Source of the DNA: Guillardia theta CCMP2712
Taxonomy: Eukaryota > Cryptophyceae > Pyrenomonadales > Geminigeraceae
Assembly: GCF_000315625.1 (NCBI RefSeq)
Contig: NW_005434658.1
Coordinates: 378,936 to 410,758 of the forward strand
Direction: 5' to 3'
Length of the DNA: 31,823 nt
The notes below the pieces were generated by a model. That model was not told where the DNA came from. It ran no database searches and was given only the letters and a program-made list of their open reading frames with translations. Positions within the stretch are counted from its first letter, which is position 1. The number at the start of each line of letters is the position of its first letter. The position numbers and the translations under genes were made by a program. This document shows positions 28,748 through 31,823 of this stretch, piece by piece.

Positions 28748-31729
28748 ATGTTGAACCATCCCCTTCAAGAGAACCTCATCCCAGCGGCGACTCTCAGGAA
28801 TCTCAGCGATCGGGTATATGAGAAGAGGAAGGCGGCAGCTCTCGAGATCGAGAATCTCGTCAAGGAGCGCATGGAGAGTCCGTTGGGGGGGCGGCAAGAC
28901 ATTGAGAGGATCCTCACCGTCCTCGGCAACGACTATGCGCTGTCCAGCCAGGCAAACCTCCGCAAGGGAGGTCTGATCGGGATGGCAGCAGCGGCGCTCG
29001 GGCTGGGAGCAGATGCATGGAGGTAGTCTGAGCATGGCATGTTGTCTTCGGCAGCTCATGAGAGTGTAGGTGGTTGACCTTGTTGCTACCCCCCATCCTC
29101 AACTGCTTCATGGATCAAGACAGCCGTGTCAGATATTACGCCTGCGAGGCCTTGTACAACGTGGCCAAAGTGACCAAGACGAGGATCTTGAATCATTTCA
29201 ATCAAGTCTTCCGAGGGCTGTGCCAGCTGTGTGCAGACGCTGATCAAGTAATGGACGTGGTGCCATGGTGGGTTGCCTGACAAGTCCGCAGGGGGTGAAG
29301 AACGGGTCGCAGCTTCTTGACCAACTCCTCAAGGTCTACTTGCTCGCACATCATGCGGCGCTCACCCGTGCCGTAGGACATCATCGCAGAAAGCACCTCC
29401 TGGAACATCTCGGAATTCATCCCGGTCGAGCAAGTTATGTGTTGTGAATGTGACGAGTTGACATGCAAGTCACCAGGTCTTGAAAGAGCACCTGGAGCAC
29501 ACGGGCAGCTACGTGCGGCACTTCCTCCTCGGTTGGATCGCAACGCTGCAGTCCATCCCTCATTTCGAGATCCATAAGGTTCAGTGTTTCCTTGCGGGGT
29601 CTGGTGCGGGTGACGGGCCTGGCTTGCAGTACCTCTCTGAGATTCTCTATGGTGTAATCATTATGTTGGATGATGACAACAAAGAGATCAGACAGCAGGC
29701 CGATAGGTGACGTCGGCAAGACATTCTTTGTTGATTCCTGTCTAAAGCCTTGGTTCTAGTGTATTGTCGCACTTGCTGCGAACTTTGCAGTCTTCAGAAG
29801 GTGATGCTTAGAGGTTTGCGGTGTTTAAACTCAGATTTGTGGATTGTTCAGATATCAATTACAATCATATCATGCCTGTTCTTGTAAGATGCGCCACGTT
29901 GTCTCCACCGAAAGAATACGGAATGAAGGCGGTAAGTTTGGATTGAACGTCTTGCTCTGCTCCTCCAAAGGGTCAAATTGAAGCATTGGTGATTATGCCG
30001 AATGTCATCAGAACGAGTCAAGTGCGTCGTTGGATCAATACTCAAAGAATGAAGGTGAAATCTTGCTAATGAAGTCTATACCCCCGACTGTCTGGCAGAC
30101 CTGGTCAACCGAGTCGCTTTGATGTGGATCGTGCAGCTCATGGAGAAAGGAAAGAAGAGGGTAGAAGACCAACATCCGTGTCCTGCGCAATATTAACGAT
30201 GATGCTAGATTCTTCCCTTTACCGGCGAGCTTGTTCGGATGCTGCTGATGGTGACCGGTTCGGATGGTTGGTATGATTCTCACTGGTGTGAAGGCGGAGG
30301 AGAGCAGCGACAAGGTCAGGGAGTTGTCGAGCGAGATCGACGACGCTCTCCGGCAGCTGCTGGAGGAGGAACAGAGAAGAATTGAGAGCCCCAAAGGTGA
30401 GGAAGAAGGATTGTCATCTAGGCTGATACGCTGAGATGCATCAGCAACCTCTGGACCGACTGTTGAGGTCGGGGGAGGATTTGACATCGTGGAAGTTGCG
30501 AGTGCTGTGATAGCATATCTGAAAGCTCCGCTGGTAGCTAGCAAGGCCTCTTGCTGGTGTAAGATGATGACGCGTCCAGGTGGGCAGCAGGCTGAAGGCC
30601 CTGTCGTGGTTCGATCTGCTCGTCGACATGATGGAGACTTGCCGGGCTGACCTCAGGACCAACCTGCTCGCTGCTCTGATTCACGCGCTGCACGATGAAG
30701 AGTCCGAGGTCAGAGAGGGCCCGCATGTGATCCGCCCTTGTGACGGGGAAGCAGGTGGTTTCCAAGTCCCTGAGGATCCTGCGGAAGCTGTCCAACAAGG
30801 GATGGGGAGATGTGCTGCCCATGATTGTCAACGCCATGATCCAGTTCTTTCAGTCAGATCCCGCCATTCTTCAGGTGAGATGCCCTGAGTGCTCTACATG
30901 AGGGGTGAAGACGCACCTCTTCCGCACAGGAGAGGAGCGGAAAGATACTGAGAGAGCTTTCCGTCATCTTGGACTCTGAAAGCGTGTACCTGGAGTTCGC
31001 CAAGGCGCTGGACGGGAAGGAGGACGACCTGGGCTCGAGGATCATCGTTGAGAAATTGACCATCATCCTGCTATCAGTGAGTGCACGTCGAGCTCCCCTG
31101 ACTTGAGACTTCTGACACGTCCTCAAGGTACCCGAGCTCTCTCCCTTCAGGAACAAACTCATCGGTTCGAAGCCCAAACTGCTCTCGCAACAGAATCTCA
31201 GCATCGAGAACGAGCAAGGTCGGGCCCTGGCGTCCCGCGCTGAAGGAGAGTTGGATCTCTTTGCTTCCCTCCTTCCAACCTGGATGCACGTACCGGCATG
31301 CGCTCTTGCTCTCAGCCTGCTGGCTGGCAAGTACGAGCAGTCGTACGAGCTGGTTGTGGAGATGGGGGATAGGATGCGAGACCTTCCTGGGGAAGAGACC
31401 ATCTCCATCCTCATCCAGTTGGATCAGCTTGTGCAGCTCATAGAATCCCCGGTGTTTGCTCCCATGAGGATGCAGCTGCTCGAACCGGCCGAGGTGGGTC
31501 GACCCTTCCATCATCTCTCGCCATGCTGTACTCACTTCCTCCCAGCACCCGTACCTGATCAAGACCATGTTCGGGATCCTGATGCTCCTGCCTCAGAGCG
31601 AGGTGAGCCGTCTGACCGCGGCTGATGCTGTGCTGAAGGGTTTGCTCTATCCAGGCCTTCGACATCCTACGAAAGCGTCTCAAGAGTGTGCCAGCCCTGG
31701 CGATGCTGGCGTTGTACAGACCGAAGTGA
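28748..31729 (+). CDS. VAC14: VAC14, scaffold of the PIKfyve/FIG4 complex
   Basis: HEAT-repeat scaffold for PI(3,5)P2 synthesis at endolysosomes. Nineteen exons: 28748-29022, 29070-29247, 29292-29333, 29377-29424, 29477-29578, 29630-29706, 29760-29800, 29852-29931, 30012-30021, 30099-30160, 30209-30250, 30294-30396, 30478-30533, 30580-30708, 30755-30874, 30930-31076, 31128-31493, 31546-31602, 31655-31729. All phases close: 669 aa (human is about 780). Hallmarks: LSDRVYEKRKAAALEIENLV, RKGGLIGMAAAALGLG, DSRVRYYACEALYNVAKV, GSQLLDQLLKDIIAES, EFIPVLKEHL, LDQLVQLIESPVFAPMRMQL and HPYLIKTMFGILMLLPQS. Introns are 43-81 nt. Exon 9 is predicted as a 10-nt microexon needed to keep phase before NLVNRVALMWIVQLM. 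A shorter protein than animal VAC14, mainly lacking the variable linker. Confidence 0.95.
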
Positions 31730-31783
31730 AGAAGATAACCAGATGCAATCCTCCTGCTTCATCATCGAGCTTGCAATCGTCTT

Positions 31784-31823
31784 TCCCTCCCTCCCTCCCT
31801 CCCTCCCTCCCTCCCTCCCTCCC
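31784..31823. repeat. (TCCC)n tetranucleotide microsatellite at the window edge
   Basis: Ten uninterrupted TCCC units to the last base, just downstream of VAC14. The run continues beyond the window, so its length is unknown. Confidence 0.9.

Overview
The window looks like nuclear DNA of a unicellular eukaryote, probably an alga. Every long gene is broken by spliceosomal introns, mostly GT-AG and often only 43-61 nt. The recognisable genes are eukaryotic housekeeping or signalling genes: NOL6/UTP22, VAC14, NUDT9-type ADP-ribose hydrolase, alpha-kinase and TKL-like kinase. CT- or GA-rich simple repeats are very dense. A cryptophyte such as Guillardia theta would fit the short introns, the gene content and a small protein with a signal- and transit-like leader, but the species call is inference. 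I see no bacterial operons, tRNA or rRNA genes, CRISPR arrays or transposases.

Layout. 1-1961 (-): multi-exon gene of unknown function running off the left edge. 2613-5559 (+): Cys-rich cluster fused to a HAD-type phosphatase domain. 5751-6194 (-): small acidic hypothetical protein. 6195-7663: intergenic tract with recurrent GGGGTGGGGT-type motifs. 7664-8932 (+): secreted discoidin-like plus tandem Cys-repeat protein. 9405-14087 (-): NOL6/UTP22 in 8 exons. 14320-14798 (+): small protein with signal/transit-like leader and a C-terminal membrane helix. 14977-19560 (-): giant alpha-kinase/PDZ/LRR/coiled-coil/PDZ protein.

20541-22053 (+): novel gene with an HExxH motif. 22181-23552 (-): METTL24-like membrane-anchored protein. 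24176-25189 (-): NUDT9 homologue. 25543-26322 (+): secreted ependymin-like protein. 26487-28341 (-): membrane-associated protein kinase. 28748-31729 (+): VAC14 in 19 exons.

Gene models were built by hand, joining exons so that GT-AG (twice GC-AG) sites, reading phase and family similarity agree. NOL6, VAC14, the TKL-like kinase and the METTL24-like gene close perfectly in phase from start to stop. The first gene, one junction of the HAD gene, one junction of the alpha-kinase gene and the middle of the HExxH gene remain uncertain. The genes do not form one pathway. They are closely packed, several in divergent pairs that share short intergenic promoters. The strongest candidate for something undescribed is the alpha-kinase scaffold protein, followed by the Cys-cluster/HAD gene and the HExxH gene.
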